A DNA stretch of 64,000 nt. Origin: Bacillus sp. SD075. GTDB taxonomy: Bacteria; Bacillota; Bacilli; Bacillales; DSM-1321. Position 1 is the first letter of the stretch. Each line of letters opens with the position of its first letter. Below are positions 34,164 through 45,061 of the stretch, piece by piece. The translations under genes were made by a program, and so were the position numbers. Under the pieces are notes generated by a model. It was not told the DNA's origin. It saw only the letters and a program-made list of their open reading frames with translations, and did no database searches. The DNA is taken from contig NZ_JADILK010000018.1 of NCBI RefSeq assembly GCF_017355165.1, forward strand, positions 1 to 64,000, in the 5' to 3' direction.

Positions 34164-34192
34164 ATTATAAGGCAAAATCTCCATTTTGTTAA
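34164..34192 (-). promoter_or_regulatory. sigma-A promoter of the 53-codon membrane gene
   Basis: Minus strand -35 TTAACA (34192-34187), 17 nt, -10 TATAAT (34169-34164). It lies between the icmF terminator and the small gene, leader about 45 nt. Confidence 0.75.
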
Positions 34193-34207
34193 AAAAGACG
34201 GAAATTA

Positions 34208-34240
34208 TAAAAAAAAGCGGCCCCTAAACGTTCGGAGCCC
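34208..34240 (-). terminator. Terminator of the thl-icmF operon
   Basis: GGCTCC / GGGGCC stem (one G-U) with a 9-nt loop, GC, then T8 on the minus strand, 11 bp after the icmF stop. Confidence 0.75.
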
Positions 34241-34250
34241 CCTTCTTAGT

Positions 34251-37200
34251 TTACATATTTCTTCGATATTGACCGCCTACATCATATAGCGCCCTCGTGA
34301 TCTGACCCAGACTGGCCACTCTCACGCAGTTCATGAGTTCAGCAAAGATATTTTCCCCATTCATGGCTGCCAATTTCATTTTAGTTAGCGCCTCATCCGT
34401 GAACTCCTGATTTCTTTCCTGGAATGCCCGGAGATTTATGATTTGCCCTTCCTTTTCTTCCTTTGTTGCACGGGCAATTTCCATGCTGTTCACTGCTTCT
34501 TCGGATGGAGGGTTTGGGTTCAAATACGTATTGACACCAATGATCGGCAATTCTCCCGTATGCTTTTTCATTTCGTAATGCATCGATTCATCCTGGATTT
34601 TCCCGCGCTGATACTGCGTCTCCATTGCACCCAGCACACCGCCTCGATCATTGATGCGATCGAACTCTTGCAGTACGGCCTCTTCAACCAGATCCGTCAA
34701 TTCCTCTACGATGAAGGCACCTTGCATCGGGTTTTCATTTTTTGAGAGGCCATGCTCCTTTGTAATGATCATTTGTATCGCCATTGCCCGGCGCACGGAT
34801 TCTTCAGTAGGCGTCGTAATGGCTTCATCGTACGCATTAGTATGCAAGGAGTTACAGTTATCCTGTAATGCCATTAAAGCCTGAAGTGTCGTTCTGATAT
34901 CATTAAAATCGATTTCTTGCGCATGAAGGGAGCGCCCAGAAGTCTGTATATGGTATTTGAGTTTCTGGCTACGGTCATTCGCGCCATATTTATCCCGCAT
35001 GACTGTCGCCCAAATCCGTCTTGCCACCCTCCCGATAACCGTATATTCCGGATCGAGCCCATTTGAGAAGAAGAACGACAAATTCGGGGCAAAGTCATCA
35101 ATATTCATTCCGCGACTTAAATAATATTCGATGTAAGTAAATCCATTGGCTAATGTAAAGGCCAGTTGTGAAATGGGGTTGGCACCCGCTTCTGCAATGT
35201 GATAGCCCGAAATGGATACAGAGTAATAGTTCCTGACTTTCCGATCGATGAAATACGCTTGAATGTCCCCCATTAGCCTTAAAGCAAATTCAGTAGAGAA
35301 GATGCATGTATTCTGGCCTTGGTCCTCTTTCAGAATATCCGCTTGAACAGTTCCGCGAACCGTTTGAAGGGTATAAGCCTGCACTTCTTCGGCCTCGGCA
35401 TCCGTAAGTGGACGGCCTAGCTCTTCTTCTTTCCGTTGAATCTGCTGATCGACTGCAGTATTCATATACATGGCCAAAATGATCGGTGCCGGTCCATTGA
35501 TGGTCATGGATACAGAGGTTGAGGGGTGGCAAAGGTCAAAGCCTGCATACAGCTTTTTCATGTCATCCAACGTACAGATGCTGACTCCGCTTTCCCCGAC
35601 CTTTCCATAGATATCAGGCCTGTGGTCAGGGTCCTCGCCATATAACGTTACAGAATCGAAAGCCGTACTTAGCCGTTTCGCATTATCATCCTTTGACAAA
35701 TAATGAAAACGCCTGTTGGTCCGGTCGGGCGATCCTTCACCTGCAAATTGCCGCTTCGGGTCTTCCCCTTCACGCTTGAATGGAAAGACTCCTGCTGTGT
35801 AAGGGAAGAAGCCCGGTACGTTCTCACGGAATACCCATCCTAAAATCTCTCCATAATCCACATATTTAGGAAGCGATACTCTCGGAATCATTAAACCAGA
35901 TAAACTTTTAGTTTTCAGCTTTGTGACGATTTCTTTATCCCTGACTTTCGTTACAAACTGCTCCCCTGCATACTTTTCTTTTAAATCCTTCCATCCAGAA
36001 AGGATTTTTTTAGATTCAGGTGATAAATTCGAAGCGGTTTCCTTTTTCAATTTTTCTAAAGAAGCCACCATATCGTCGTTGTTATCATTTTCCTTAATTG
36101 CATCAATTGCTCCTTCAAGCTGGAAAAGCCTCCGGGCAATACGTACTTGTTCAGCCGCACGCTTATGATACGATCTGACCGTATCACTGATTTCACGTAA
36201 ATAATACCGACGGTCAGTAGGGATGATGACATTTTGCTTGTAAACATCCGCTTCTTTCGAAAAGGATGTATTCCATCCCGTCCCTGATTTTTCATTAAGC
36301 TTTTCAATCAGGGCAGCGAATAAGGCATTGGTGCCTGGGTCATTAAATTGGGAAGCGATTGTACCGTATACCGGCATTTCAGATGGATCTTGGTCAAAAA
36401 GTGTACGGCTTCTTTGGTATTGCTTTTGCACTTGGTTTTTTGCATCCTCGGAGCCTTTACGCTCGTATTTGTTAATGACTATCAAGTCTGCATAATCAAT
36501 CATATCGATTTTTTCAAGTTGCGAAGGAGCACCGAATTCACTCGTCATTACATACATGGATACATCGCATATCTCGGCAATTTCTGCATCTCCTTGACCA
36601 ATTCCGCTCGTTTCTACGATAATTAAATCAAAGCCAGCTGCCTTCACGACTGAAATGGCATCTTTTATTGCCAAAGACAACTCACTTTTTGAATGGCGCG
36701 TGGCTAGGCTCCGCATATAAACCCGCTCAGAAAAGATCGCGTTCATTCGGATCCTGTCACCAAGCAGGGCACCGCCCGTTTTCTGTTTGGTCGGATCTAC
36801 AGATAGAATGGCGACCCTCTCGTCTGGAATTTCGTTAATGAACCTTCGTATCAATTCATCAGTCAATGAACTTTTTCCAGCGCCGCCGGTTCCTGTAATT
36901 CCCAGAACAGGAACTTTCTTTTCGGAAGTCTTGATCTGCTCAAAAAGGATTTCCACCGCGGCCGCTGATTCCTGTGAAGCATCCAATCTATTTTCGGCAA
37001 AGGTAATAAATTGGGCAATGGCATTTGTCCCCCCTGCAATCAGCTCATCAAAGCGCTCCTGTAAAGATGGTTTGACAGTCGAGAAATCACACTCCTCCAT
37101 CAATACATTTATCATGCCCTGAAGCCCATATTCCCGCCCTTCATCAGGGGAGAAGATACGGGCAATCCCATAATCATGGAGTTCCTTGATTTCCCTCGGA

Positions 37201-37517
37201 ATAATGACCCCGCCGCCGCCGGCAAAAATCCGAATGTGCTCGGCCCCCTTTTCCTTCAACAGGTCATACATATATTTGAAATATTCCACATGTCCGCCTT
37301 GATAGGATGACATCGCTATGCCTTGGACATCTTCCTGGATAGCCGCATTCACGATCTCTTCCACCGAGCGATTATGTCCCAAGTGAATAACTTCCGCGCC
37401 GCTGGACTGAAGAATCCTCCTCATGATGTTGATAGATGCATCATGTCCATCAAATAAACTCGAAGCTGTCACGAATCTGATATGGTTTTTCGGTTTATAC
37501 ACCTCAACTGTACCCAT
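34251..37517 (-). CDS. icmF: Fused isobutyryl-CoA mutase (IcmF)
   Basis: Coenzyme B12-dependent mutase interconverting isobutyryl-CoA and n-butyryl-CoA (1088 aa, full length). Domains: B12-binding (about residues 12-145, [12 protein letters not shown] with the lower-ligand His25), MeaI-type GTPase chaperone (about 195-415, Walker A GTGGAGKS at 209-216), linker, then the large catalytic mutase domain (about 540-1088). Phe591 in RQFAGEG and Gln735 in DQGQNTCIF occupy the positions that distinguish IcmF from methylmalonyl-CoA mutase (Tyr and Arg there). AAGGAGGAG precedes the ATG. Last gene of the acyl-CoA operon, 11 bp after the tetR gene. Confidence 0.95.
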   Translation of the reverse strand: MGTVEVYKPKNHIRFVTASSLFDGHDASINIMRRILQSSGAEVIHLGHNRSVEEIVNAAIQEDVQGIAMSSYQGGHVEYFKYMYDLLKEKGAEHIRIFAGGGGVIIPREIKELHDYGIARIFSPDEGREYGLQGMINVLMEECDFSTVKPSLQERFDELIAGGTNAIAQFITFAENRLDASQESAAAVEILFEQIKTSEKKVPVLGITGTGGAGKSSLTDELIRRFINEIPDERVAILSVDPTKQKTGGALLGDRIRMNAIFSERVYMRSLATRHSKSELSLAIKDAISVVKAAGFDLIIVETSGIGQGDAEIAEICDVSMYVMTSEFGAPSQLEKIDMIDYADLIVINKYERKGSEDAKNQVQKQYQRSRTLFDQDPSEMPVYGTIASQFNDPGTNALFAALIEKLNEKSGTGWNTSFSKEADVYKQNVIIPTDRRYYLREISDTVRSYHKRAAEQVRIARRLFQLEGAIDAIKENDNNDDMVASLEKLKKETASNLSPESKKILSGWKDLKEKYAGEQFVTKVRDKEIVTKLKTKSLSGLMIPRVSLPKYVDYGEILGWVFRENVPGFFPYTAGVFPFKREGEDPKRQFAGEGSPDRTNRRFHYLSKDDNAKRLSTAFDSVTLYGEDPDHRPDIYGKVGESGVSICTLDDMKKLYAGFDLCHPSTSVSMTINGPAPIILAMYMNTAVDQQIQRKEEELGRPLTDAEAEEVQAYTLQTVRGTVQADILKEDQGQNTCIFSTEFALRLMGDIQAYFIDRKVRNYYSVSISGYHIAEAGANPISQLAFTLANGFTYIEYYLSRGMNIDDFAPNLSFFFSNGLDPEYTVIGRVARRIWATVMRDKYGANDRSQKLKYHIQTSGRSLHAQEIDFNDIRTTLQALMALQDNCNSLHTNAYDEAITTPTEESVRRAMAIQMIITKEHGLSKNENPMQGAFIVEELTDLVEEAVLQEFDRINDRGGVLGAMETQYQRGKIQDESMHYEMKKHTGELPIIGVNTYLNPNPPSEEAVNSMEIARATKEEKEGQIINLRAFQERNQEFTDEALTKMKLAAMNGENIFAELMNCVRVASLGQITRALYDVGGQYRRNM

Positions 37518-37528
37518 TGAGCTCCTCC

Positions 37529-38179
37529 TTATTGAAACGAACTTATTTCAGTGTTTTTCTGAAGCGATATATTTTGAATCAATAATTGTGTCTGCAATTC
37601 AACATATTCTTGAAGTGTATACTCTTTATGCAATGCCCATCTTCTAAAACTCCACATCTGTCCCTGAACAAAAATGTTATGGGATACAAGACTTATTTGT
37701 TTTGCCGTCAACAGGAGATCCCCATTCTCAACACATTTCGTTATAACCTTTTCAAACATGCCGACCATCCGAAGTTCTTTATTCAATACATAAGGTAAGG
37801 CATCTTTCGTCAGTGCTTTCACCTCTTGATACATGACCAGCACTTCGTCTTGCATATCATCCATCACTTTATAAAAATAGGCGATCGTAAGCTTCAAGCT
37901 TTCAAGTGTCCCATCGCTCTGATCTATTTCTTTCTGAAGCTTTTCCTGAACTTCATCGTAGATAAAGTCACAGACGAGGTATAATATATCTTCCTTGGTT
38001 CGGATATACTCGTATAGCGTGCCAATACTAAAGCCAGCCGCTTTGGCTATTTCCCGGGTCGTCGTACGGTGAAATCCCTTTTCCTTAAAAAGGGTCACCG
38101 CCCCTTTAATCATTTGAGTACGCCTTTTTTCTACCAACCGCTCATCCTTCACCGATGCAAGAACTTCTCTTTTTTCCAT
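37529..38179 (-). CDS. TetR/AcrR-family regulator of the acyl-CoA operon
   Basis: DNA-binding repressor-type protein (216 aa). The N-terminal helix-turn-helix (about residues 18-65) has the family pattern [40 protein letters not shown]; the helical C-terminal ligand domain has no recognisable ligand signature. ATG at 38179 has AAGGAG 7 nt upstream; the TTG at 38185 is less likely. It lies inside the operon between acdA and icmF. It may bind the near-palindrome at 42724-42741 at the operon head, with an acyl-CoA as ligand; both points are inference. Confidence 0.88.
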   Translation of the reverse strand: MEKREVLASVKDERLVEKRRTQMIKGAVTLFKEKGFHRTTTREIAKAAGFSIGTLYEYIRTKEDILYLVCDFIYDEVQEKLQKEIDQSDGTLESLKLTIAYFYKVMDDMQDEVLVMYQEVKALTKDALPYVLNKELRMVGMFEKVITKCVENGDLLLTAKQISLVSHNIFVQGQMWSFRRWALHKEYTLQEYVELQTQLLIQNISLQKNTEISSFQ

Positions 38180-38280
38180 TTTCAAACTCCTTTTTGAATC
38201 CCATCATTTTATTTCCAAAGAAATTGAAAAGGGTATTCCGGCAAGGGTGGGTGCCTCATCGGAAAACCTCAATTTCAATC

Positions 38281-39420
38281 CTATTTAGTAATCATCCGTG
38301 AGATGACCAGCTTTTGAATTTCCTGTGTACCTTCGTAGATTTGGGTGATTTTCGCATCACGCATATACCGTTCTACAGGATAATCCTTTGTATATCCATA
38401 ACCTCCAAAGACCTGCACGGCTTCTGTCGTCACTTTCATGGCTGTATCTCCAGCAAAAAGTTTGGACATGGCCGACTCTTTTCCATATGGAAGCCCCACA
38501 GATTCCAACCAGGCAGCCTGATAGGTTAATAGTCTAGATGCCTCGACACCGGTTGCCATATCCGCCAATTTAAAACCGATTCCTTGCTGTGCAGAAATTG
38601 GCTTGCCAAATTGGACGCGCTCTTTTGCATAATCCACCGCGGCATCCAATGCACCTTGGGCGATCCCAACGGCCTGGGCAGCAATTCCGTTACGTCCGCC
38701 ATCAAGTGTCATCATCGCTATTTTAAAGCCCTCTCCTTCTTCACCAAGGAGATTTTCTTTAGGCACTCGGCATTCATCAAAAATGATTTCCGTGGTCGGT
38801 GATGAACGGATCCCCAGCTTCTTCTCTTTTTTACCAACACTAAAACCCGGGAAATCTTTTTCAATGATAAAGGCACTCGTTCCCTTTTGTTTCGATTCAG
38901 GATCAGTCAAAGCAAAGACAACATAGGTATCAGCAATCCCGCCGTTCGTAATGAAAATTTTTGAACCGCTGATGATATATTCATCACCTACAAGCTTTGC
39001 AGTCGTTCTCATTCCGCCTGCATCAGAGCCTGAGCTAGGTTCAGTCAGGCCGTATGCACCGATTTTTTCACCCTGTGCCATCGGGCGAAGGTATTTTTGT
39101 TTTTGTTCTTCAGACCCAAATTTATATATCGGCCATCCTGCAAGGGAAGTATGGGCTGATAAAGTCACTCCAGTAGACGCGCATACGCGGGAAAGTTCCT
39201 CAATCGCTATACAATACGCCAAGTAATCGCTTCCAATCCCGCCGTATTCCTCCGGCCAAGGAATCCCTGTCAATCCAAGTTCAGCCATTTTATCAAAAAT
39301 CTCACGGTCAAATCGTTCTTCTTCATCCCTCTCGGCAGCTGTCGGAGCCACTTCATTCTGGGCAAAGTCACGTACCATTTTTCTGATCATTTCATGTTCT
39401 TCCGTTAGTTTAAATTGCAT
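38281..39420 (-). CDS. acdA: Acyl-CoA dehydrogenase AcdA
   Basis: FAD-dependent enzyme (379 aa) for the first oxidation of acyl-CoA chains. Family signatures: [42 protein letters not shown] and the C-terminal [10 protein letters not shown] with the catalytic-base Glu. The whole protein closely resembles B. subtilis AcdA, which there sits between fadF and rpoE. A G-rich ribosome site precedes the ATG. It is 29 bp after the second acyl-CoA dehydrogenase gene, in a five-gene run leading to tetR and icmF. Confidence 0.94.
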   Translation of the reverse strand: MQFKLTEEHEMIRKMVRDFAQNEVAPTAAERDEEERFDREIFDKMAELGLTGIPWPEEYGGIGSDYLAYCIAIEELSRVCASTGVTLSAHTSLAGWPIYKFGSEEQKQKYLRPMAQGEKIGAYGLTEPSSGSDAGGMRTTAKLVGDEYIISGSKIFITNGGIADTYVVFALTDPESKQKGTSAFIIEKDFPGFSVGKKEKKLGIRSSPTTEIIFDECRVPKENLLGEEGEGFKIAMMTLDGGRNGIAAQAVGIAQGALDAAVDYAKERVQFGKPISAQQGIGFKLADMATGVEASRLLTYQAAWLESVGLPYGKESAMSKLFAGDTAMKVTTEAVQVFGGYGYTKDYPVERYMRDAKITQIYEGTQEIQKLVISRMITK

Positions 39421-39449
39421 GGCTATCTTCCCCCGTTTTTTTCGTTGTA

Positions 39450-40586
39450 TTATAGATTCTTACTTATGACCATTCTCTGTATTTCACTGGTTCCTTCATA
39501 AATTTCGGTGATCTTTGCATCCCTGAAATAGCGTTCGACTGGATACTCCGTTGTATATCCATACCCTCCGAACACCTGGACTGCTTCTATCGCCACATCA
39601 ACAGCCGTCCTCGAAGCGAATAGCTTAGCCATTGCCGCCTCTTTACCGCACTTCAACCCCTGTGAGCGTAAACACGCCGCGCGATAGACGAGTAGCCTTG
39701 AAGCTTCTATACTCGTTGCCATTTCAGCAAGCTTGAAACCAATCCCCTGTTGGGCTGCAATAGGCTTGCCAAATTGAACTCTGTCTTTTGCATATTGGAC
39801 AGCATGTTCCATGGCGCCTTCCGCAATTCCCAGAGCTTGAGCAGCAATGCCTATCCTTCCGGCATCCAAGTTGGCCATTGCGATCTTAAAGCCTCCACCT
39901 TCTTTGCCTAAGAGATTGGCAGCAGGCACTTTCATATCCTCGAACGTCACCTGTACGGTGCTCGATCCATGAAGTCCCATTTTACGTTCATCTTTACCGA
40001 TGATTAAGCCTGGCGTCCCTTTTTCGACAATAAAAGCAGAGATTCCCTTGCTTCCCTTCTGAGGGTCGGTTGAGGCAAAAACAATAAACACATCCGCTTC
40101 CCCACCATTGGTGATAAAAACCTTGGACCCATTTATTCGATACTCCCCGTCTTCCTTTACTGCCACTGCCTTCGATTTCAAACTCGCAGCATCGGAACCT
40201 GAGCTTTGCTCAGTCAAGCAAAATGCACCTAAATATTTACCGGCGGCTAACTTAGGCACATACTTTCGCTTCTGCTCTTCCGTTCCAAAATAAACGATTG
40301 GATTTGTTCCAACAGAAGTATGAACGGACAGTATGACACCGATAGTTGGACTAACTTTGGAAATCTCATTGATGGCGATGATATAAGACATGAAGTCCAT
40401 ACCCGCGCCACCGTATTCTTCTGAAATCGGGATTCCCATCAAACCAAGCTCACCCATTTTTTGCAGAATCGTTTTTGGAAACACGCCCGTTTCCATTGCC
40501 TCGATATGAGGGGTAATCTCATTCTCCGCAAAAGCGCTTACCATTTTCCGCATCATTTCCTGTTCTTCTGTAAACTTTAAATCCAT
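39450..40586 (-). CDS. Acyl-CoA dehydrogenase, short-chain type
   Basis: Second FAD-dependent acyl-CoA dehydrogenase of the operon (378 aa), a paralogue of acd[49 protein letters not shown] and [10 protein letters not shown] with catalytic Glu are present. Next to thiolase and 3-hydroxybutyryl-CoA dehydrogenase it may act on butyryl- or isobutyryl-CoA; exact chain preference cannot be read from sequence. AGGGAGG precedes the ATG. Confidence 0.92.
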   Translation of the reverse strand: MDLKFTEEQEMMRKMVSAFAENEITPHIEAMETGVFPKTILQKMGELGLMGIPISEEYGGAGMDFMSYIIAINEISKVSPTIGVILSVHTSVGTNPIVYFGTEEQKRKYVPKLAAGKYLGAFCLTEQSSGSDAASLKSKAVAVKEDGEYRINGSKVFITNGGEADVFIVFASTDPQKGSKGISAFIVEKGTPGLIIGKDERKMGLHGSSTVQVTFEDMKVPAANLLGKEGGGFKIAMANLDAGRIGIAAQALGIAEGAMEHAVQYAKDRVQFGKPIAAQQGIGFKLAEMATSIEASRLLVYRAACLRSQGLKCGKEAAMAKLFASRTAVDVAIEAVQVFGGYGYTTEYPVERYFRDAKITEIYEGTSEIQRMVISKNL

Positions 40587-40621
40587 CCTTCATTCCTCCC
40601 TAGCTGCACATCATTCTATGA

Positions 40622-41473
40622 TTAGTTATATTCGTAAAAGCCTCGACCTGACTTCTTGCCTAGCCATCCAGCTTTTACATATTTCCTTAAGAGCGGACAC
40701 GGTCGGTATTTATCGTCTCCCAACCCTTGGTGAAGGGTCTCCATTATGTATAAGCATGTGTCGAGCCCAATGAAGTCAGCTAGCGTAAGCGGGCCCATCG
40801 GATGGTTCATTCCTAGCTTCATCACATCATCAATCGCCTCTTTTGTGGCAACGCCCTCATAAAGGGTATAAATGGCCTCATTGATCATCGGCATCAAAAT
40901 CCGATTCGCTACAAAACCCGGGAAATCATTGACTTCCACCGGTACCTTATTCAAGGTTTCGGCCATCTTTTCAACCTTTTTATACACTGCATCCGCTGTA
41001 GCAAGTCCGCGAATGATCTCAACGAGCTTCATAACTGGCACTGGGTTCATAAAATGCATGCCAATTACCTTATCCGGTCTTTTCGTGGCAGCTGCTATCT
41101 CTGTAATCGGAAGTGAAGAAGTATTGGACGCAAGAATGACATGTTGTGGCGTGATTTCATCCAACTCTGCGAAAATTTTTGTTTTTATCTCCATATTTTC
41201 CACAGCCGCTTCAATTACTAAATCAGCCTCAGCTGCGTTTTTTAAATCCGTCGAAGAAGTCAGCCGAGATAGTGTTGCATCTTTATCCTTTGCTTCCATT
41301 TTCCCTTTTTCAACTTGCCGGGATAGGTTCTTGGAAATTGTCCCTAAGCCTTTTTCTACGTATTCATCTTTTAAATCATGTAAAAGAACTTCATAACCGC
41401 TCATTGCGCAAACCTGGGCAATGCCCGAACCCATCTGTCCCGCGCCAATGACCATCACTTTTTGAATGCCCAT
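40622..41473 (-). CDS. 3-hydroxybutyryl-CoA dehydrogenase
   Basis: NAD(P)-dependent dehydrogenase (283 aa) between acetoacetyl-CoA and 3-hydroxybutyryl-CoA. The Rossmann motif [10 protein letters not shown] is at residues 10-19. Catalytic region: [24 protein letters not shown] and the Asn of [26 protein letters not shown] lies 6 nt before the ATG at 41473; an upstream start at 41491 overlaps that site. In B. subtilis the similar mmgB belongs to an acyl-CoA operon. Confidence 0.93.
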   Translation of the reverse strand: MGIQKVMVIGAGQMGSGIAQVCAMSGYEVLLHDLKDEYVEKGLGTISKNLSRQVEKGKMEAKDKDATLSRLTSSTDLKNAAEADLVIEAAVENMEIKTKIFAELDEITPQHVILASNTSSLPITEIAAATKRPDKVIGMHFMNPVPVMKLVEIIRGLATADAVYKKVEKMAETLNKVPVEVNDFPGFVANRILMPMINEAIYTLYEGVATKEAIDDVMKLGMNHPMGPLTLADFIGLDTCLYIMETLHQGLGDDKYRPCPLLRKYVKAGWLGKKSGRGFYEYN

Positions 41474-41505
41474 GAAAATCCCCCTCCTCATTATCTATGA
41501 AACTA

Positions 41506-42699
41506 TCATCCCTGCTTTGGCACTTCGATTAGTATGGCATCTCCCTGTCCGCCGCCACTGCAGATCGCTGCAATGCCTAATCCTCCTCCACGGCGTTTCA
41601 ATTCATGCATCAGCGTGATGATGATACGGGCACCACTTGCCCCAATCGGATGGCCTAATGCAACAGCCCCTCCGTTAACATTCACTTTTCCCGTCTCAAT
41701 ATTGGCAATTTTCCCACTGGCGAGTGCCACAGCTGCAAATGCTTCGTTCACCTCAAATAGATCAATATCCTCTATCGATTTACCTGTCTTCTTCAGGATT
41801 TCATTTATAACCAAACCTGGAGTTTTAGGGAAGTCCTTCGCTTCCACAGCCACTTCAGCATGAGCTAATATATAAGCAAACGGCGCTTTCCCCTCTTTTT
41901 CGGCACGTTCCTCACTCATCAGTACAAGTGCTCCTGCCCCATCATTGATGCCTGGTGCATTTCCTGCCGTTATGGTGCCCCCATTATTAAAAGCTGGGCC
42001 TAATTTAGCTAACTTCCCAGCAGATGTATCTTTTCTCGGGGCTTCATCATGTTCAATCGTGATGGGTTCGCCTTTTCTAACCGGGACTTGTACGGCAACG
42101 ATTTCTTCCGCAAGAATGCCTCCTTCGATGGCTTTTATCGCTTTTTGATGACTTTCATAAGCCCAGCTATCCTGTTCCTCCCGGGAGATTTCAAGATCCT
42201 CAGCCGTGCTGTTTCCGTAAGTGCCCATATGAACGCCTGTAAAGCTGCAGCTAAGACCATCCGAAATCATGGTATCCTTCAACTGTGCATCCCCCATCCT
42301 TAAGCCCCATCTCGCTTTTGGAAGAATATATGGTGCATTGCTCATCGACTCCATCCCTCCGGCAACAATGATTTCTTCTTCACCTAAGCGAATGATCTGA
42401 TCAGCCAATGTGACACTGCGAAGTCCTGATGCGCACACTTTATTGATCGTTTCCGTTTTCACTTCCCAAGGCAATCCAGCCTGACGGGATGCCTGACGGG
42501 ACGGTATTTGGCCCTGCCCCGCTTGAAGCACATTCCCCATGATGACCTCGTCTACCTGGCTTCCTTCAATCCCTGCCCGAACAAGAGCCTCTTTGATTGC
42601 TATTCCACCAAGTTGTGATGCCGTCAAACTGCTAAGACCACCGCCAAATTTTCCGAAAGGTGTCCTCACACCGCTAATAATCACTGTTTTTGCCATCAT
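41506..42699 (-). CDS. Acetyl-CoA C-acetyltransferase (thiolase)
   Basis: Condenses or cleaves acetoacetyl-CoA (397 aa). Acyl-enzyme Cys is in NKVCASGLRSV (about residue 89), with the catalytic His in GGAVALGHPIGASG and the second Cys in AICSGGGQGDA. First gene of the operon; the leader carries a cre-like site and a palindromic operator candidate. Two adjacent ATGs (42699 and 42696) both have acceptable spacing from AGGGGG. No enoyl-CoA hydratase gene is in the operon. Confidence 0.94.
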   Translation of the reverse strand: MMAKTVIISGVRTPFGKFGGGLSSLTASQLGGIAIKEALVRAGIEGSQVDEVIMGNVLQAGQGQIPSRQASRQAGLPWEVKTETINKVCASGLRSVTLADQIIRLGEEEIIVAGGMESMSNAPYILPKARWGLRMGDAQLKDTMISDGLSCSFTGVHMGTYGNSTAEDLEISREEQDSWAYESHQKAIKAIEGGILAEEIVAVQVPVRKGEPITIEHDEAPRKDTSAGKLAKLGPAFNNGGTITAGNAPGINDGAGALVLMSEERAEKEGKAPFAYILAHAEVAVEAKDFPKTPGLVINEILKKTGKSIEDIDLFEVNEAFAAVALASGKIANIETGKVNVNGGAVALGHPIGASGARIIITLMHELKRRGGGLGIAAICSGGGQGDAILIEVPKQG

Positions 42700-42723
42700 T
42701 ATTTCCCCCTATAAGTAACATTG

Positions 42724-42741
42724 ATTGAACGCTCGCTCAAT
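42724..42741. promoter_or_regulatory. Candidate TetR operator in the thiolase leader
   Basis: ATTGAGCGAGCGTTCAAT read on the minus strand is an 18-bp near-palindrome (one mismatch between halves), between promoter and ribosome site of the thl operon. The operon encodes a TetR protein, so autoregulation is plausible; no binding evidence. Confidence 0.5.
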
Positions 42742-42762
42742 TTGGAGTTAAAAAAATAGTGT

Positions 42763-42776
42763 TGTAAGCGCTTAAT
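42763..42776. promoter_or_regulatory. Candidate cre site (CcpA) at the thl operon start
   Basis: TGTAAGCGCTTAAT matches 13 of 14 positions of the cre consensus TGWAARCGYTWNCW and sits immediately downstream of the -10, at the expected transcription start. Catabolite repression of an acyl-CoA operon would be sensible. Confidence 0.6.
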
Positions 42777-42804
42777 ATTATATTATATTACACATTATTC
42801 TCAA
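42777..42804 (-). promoter_or_regulatory. sigma-A promoter of the thl-hbd-acd-acdA-tetR-icmF operon
   Basis: Minus strand -35 TTGAGA (42804-42799), 16 nt, -10 TATAAT (42782-42777). It lies between the fadF terminator and the cre-like site. Confidence 0.7.
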
Positions 42805-42825
42805 AAATTAAAATATTTAGTTTAT

Positions 42826-42883
42826 AAATATTGAAAATATTGCCTGCTTCCATTTAATCCATCACATATAGGAGAAGCAGGCA
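42826..42883 (-). terminator. Terminator of fadF
   Basis: Ten-base-pair stem TGCCTGCTTC / GAAGCAGGCA with a 23-nt loop, then ATATTTTC on the minus strand. The large loop and broken T-run make it a moderate terminator. Confidence 0.65.
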
Positions 42884-42896
42884 TTTCCATTTTAAA

Positions 42897-45032
42897 TTAA
42901 GAGGCTATCGATTTATTTTCACCAATGACCGCTTTTTCGAGTAGTTCAGCTACATCATACGTTTTAACATTTTCCTCAACTTCTTTTGCTTTCGTTCCAT
43001 CAGATAGCATGGTCAGGCAATAAGGACATCCTGAACTGATCACTGTTGGACTGACGGCTAGCGCTTGTTCGGTACGGGCCACGTTAATGCGGTTTCCTGT
43101 TTCCTCTTCCATCCACATCAAACCGCCTCCAGCTCCACAGCACATACCCTTTTCACGGTTACGCTCCATCTCAATAAGTTTCACTCCATCAATGGATTGT
43201 AAGATTTCACGCGGCGGGCTGTAAACTTCATTGTACCTTCCCAAGTAACAGGAATCGTGGAATGTAATCGTCTCATTCACCGGATACTGAGGCACTAACC
43301 TGCCTTCACTGACAAGTTTGGCTAACAGTTCAGTATGGTGATACACTTCCGCTTCCAAGCCAAAATCCGGATACTCATTCTTGAAGATATTGTATGCATG
43401 CGGATCGATCGTTACGATTTTCTTTATTTCATTCTTCTGGAATTCTTCTATGTTTTTCATTGCAAGCTCCTGAAAAACAAACTCATTGCCCAATCGACGG
43501 GGAGTATCCCCTGAGTTTTTCTCCTTATTTCCTAGAATTGCAAATTTGACGCCCGCTTCATTCAATAATTTAGCAAAGGAAAGGGCAATCTTCTGGCTAC
43601 GGTTATCGTACGATCCCATTGAACCTACCCAGAATAAATACTCGAATTCCTCGTCTGCCTTTTGTAATTCCTTCACGGTAGGGACACTGACATCCTCCCG
43701 AAGGCTTCGCCAACCTTCTCTCTCTTTACGGTTCAATCCCCACGGGTTTCCTTGACGCTCAATATTCGTCATGGCACGTTGCGCATCAGGATCGAGTCTG
43801 CCCTCTGTCAACACTAGATAACGGCGCATATCGATGATTTTGTCGACATGTTCATTCATTACCGGGCATTGATCTTCACAGTTCCGGCATGTGGTACAAG
43901 CCCACAGCTCTTCTTCCGTAATGACTTCACCAATCAAGCTCGGACTGTAAATTTCGGCTGCTGCAGCAGATTCCTGCGCCCCCTGCGTGGCACCAGCCAA
44001 AGCTATCTTATTTCCCTCCGCATTCCCAAAAACAAATGATGGCACCCATGGCTGCTTCGTTGTAACGGCAGCGCCTGTATTTGTTAAATGGTCACGCATC
44101 TTGATTATGATATCCATCGGTGACAGCATTTTACCGGTACCTGTAGCCGGGCACATATTCGTACAACGGCCGCACTCCACACAGGCATAGAGGTCCACCA
44201 TTTGATACTGCGTAAAATCTTCGATATATTTGGCACCATAATATTGGTTGCCTTCCTTGTCGAGGACCTCTTCTTCCAAATCAACTGGTTTCAATTTCCC
44301 CGGATTGTCCAGGCGATTCAGGAATACATTTATCGGACCGGCAATCAAGTGAGCATGCTTAGATTGCGGGATATAAACAAGGAAAGATAATATAATCATT
44401 AAATGCAGCCACCAAGCTACATAAAAAACGACTGTTGCCGCTGTTGTCCCCATCCAGCCGAATAGGAAAGCGATGCTAGATGCGACTGGCTCTGACCAAG
44501 TTGCATCGTGCCCATGCCAGATCATTCCCATTCCATTCCCCAGTAATACGGTAATCATGATGCCGGTGATGAAGATGACAACCAAACCTGCTTTGAAATC
44601 CCTTTTCAAGCGAACGAGCTTTTCGACATAACGGCGGTATGCCGCCCAAAGGATTGCAACAAGAACGGTCAGCGTCACAATTTCCTGGAAGAAAGTAAAG
44701 GCCGGATAAACAGGGCCAAACGGTAAATGCCACCCCGGTCTTAAGCCTTTAACGAAAAAGTCAAGTGCACCAAATTGTACTAATATGAAACCATAAAATA
44801 ACATCGCATGAATGATCCCGCTCTTTTTATCTTTAAAGAGCTTCTTCTGTCCAAATACATAGACCCCTATTTTAACAAGACGATCTTTCACACGGTTATC
44901 GAATTCCACTTTTTTGCCAAGTTTTATATAAGCTATACGAGTCTTTATCAAATAGACAAACAAACCGGCTGCGTAAGCGGTTACAAGCAGAAACGCAACT
45001 AAGTTGATCCACAGTAAACCATTCATTTCCAT
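42897..45032 (-). CDS. fadF: Membrane-bound (Fe-S)-binding oxidoreductase FadF
   Basis: Likely passes electrons from fatty-acid oxidation (via ETF) to the membrane (711 aa; YwjF in B. subtilis). Five to six N-terminal transmembrane helices (about residues 5-260) are followed by two ferredoxin-type 4Fe-4S motifs, CVECGRCTNMCPA and CTTCRNCEDQCPV. Two CCG-type cysteine-rich regions (DSCYLGRYN, MCCGAGGG, SSGCPYC) follow, as in heterodisulfide reductase subunits. The ATG at 45032 has GAGGGGG about 11 nt upstream. The frame opens further without support. A FadR-like operator overlaps its promoter. Confidence 0.92.
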   Translation of the reverse strand: MEMNGLLWINLVAFLLVTAYAAGLFVYLIKTRIAYIKLGKKVEFDNRVKDRLVKIGVYVFGQKKLFKDKKSGIIHAMLFYGFILVQFGALDFFVKGLRPGWHLPFGPVYPAFTFFQEIVTLTVLVAILWAAYRRYVEKLVRLKRDFKAGLVVIFITGIMITVLLGNGMGMIWHGHDATWSEPVASSIAFLFGWMGTTAATVVFYVAWWLHLMIILSFLVYIPQSKHAHLIAGPINVFLNRLDNPGKLKPVDLEEEVLDKEGNQYYGAKYIEDFTQYQMVDLYACVECGRCTNMCPATGTGKMLSPMDIIIKMRDHLTNTGAAVTTKQPWVPSFVFGNAEGNKIALAGATQGAQESAAAAEIYSPSLIGEVITEEELWACTTCRNCEDQCPVMNEHVDKIIDMRRYLVLTEGRLDPDAQRAMTNIERQGNPWGLNRKEREGWRSLREDVSVPTVKELQKADEEFEYLFWVGSMGSYDNRSQKIALSFAKLLNEAGVKFAILGNKEKNSGDTPRRLGNEFVFQELAMKNIEEFQKNEIKKIVTIDPHAYNIFKNEYPDFGLEAEVYHHTELLAKLVSEGRLVPQYPVNETITFHDSCYLGRYNEVYSPPREILQSIDGVKLIEMERNREKGMCCGAGGGLMWMEEETGNRINVARTEQALAVSPTVISSGCPYCLTMLSDGTKAKEVEENVKTYDVAELLEKAVIGENKSIAS

Positions 45033-45061
45033 GCAGTCTTTCCCCCTCTTTAGTAAATTGC

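Noticed and set aside
40872-41396. Plus-strand 174-codon ORF opposite the 3-hydroxybutyryl-CoA dehydrogenase gene
   Set aside because: Fully antisense to a clear enzyme gene, Ser/Phe-rich with no family match.
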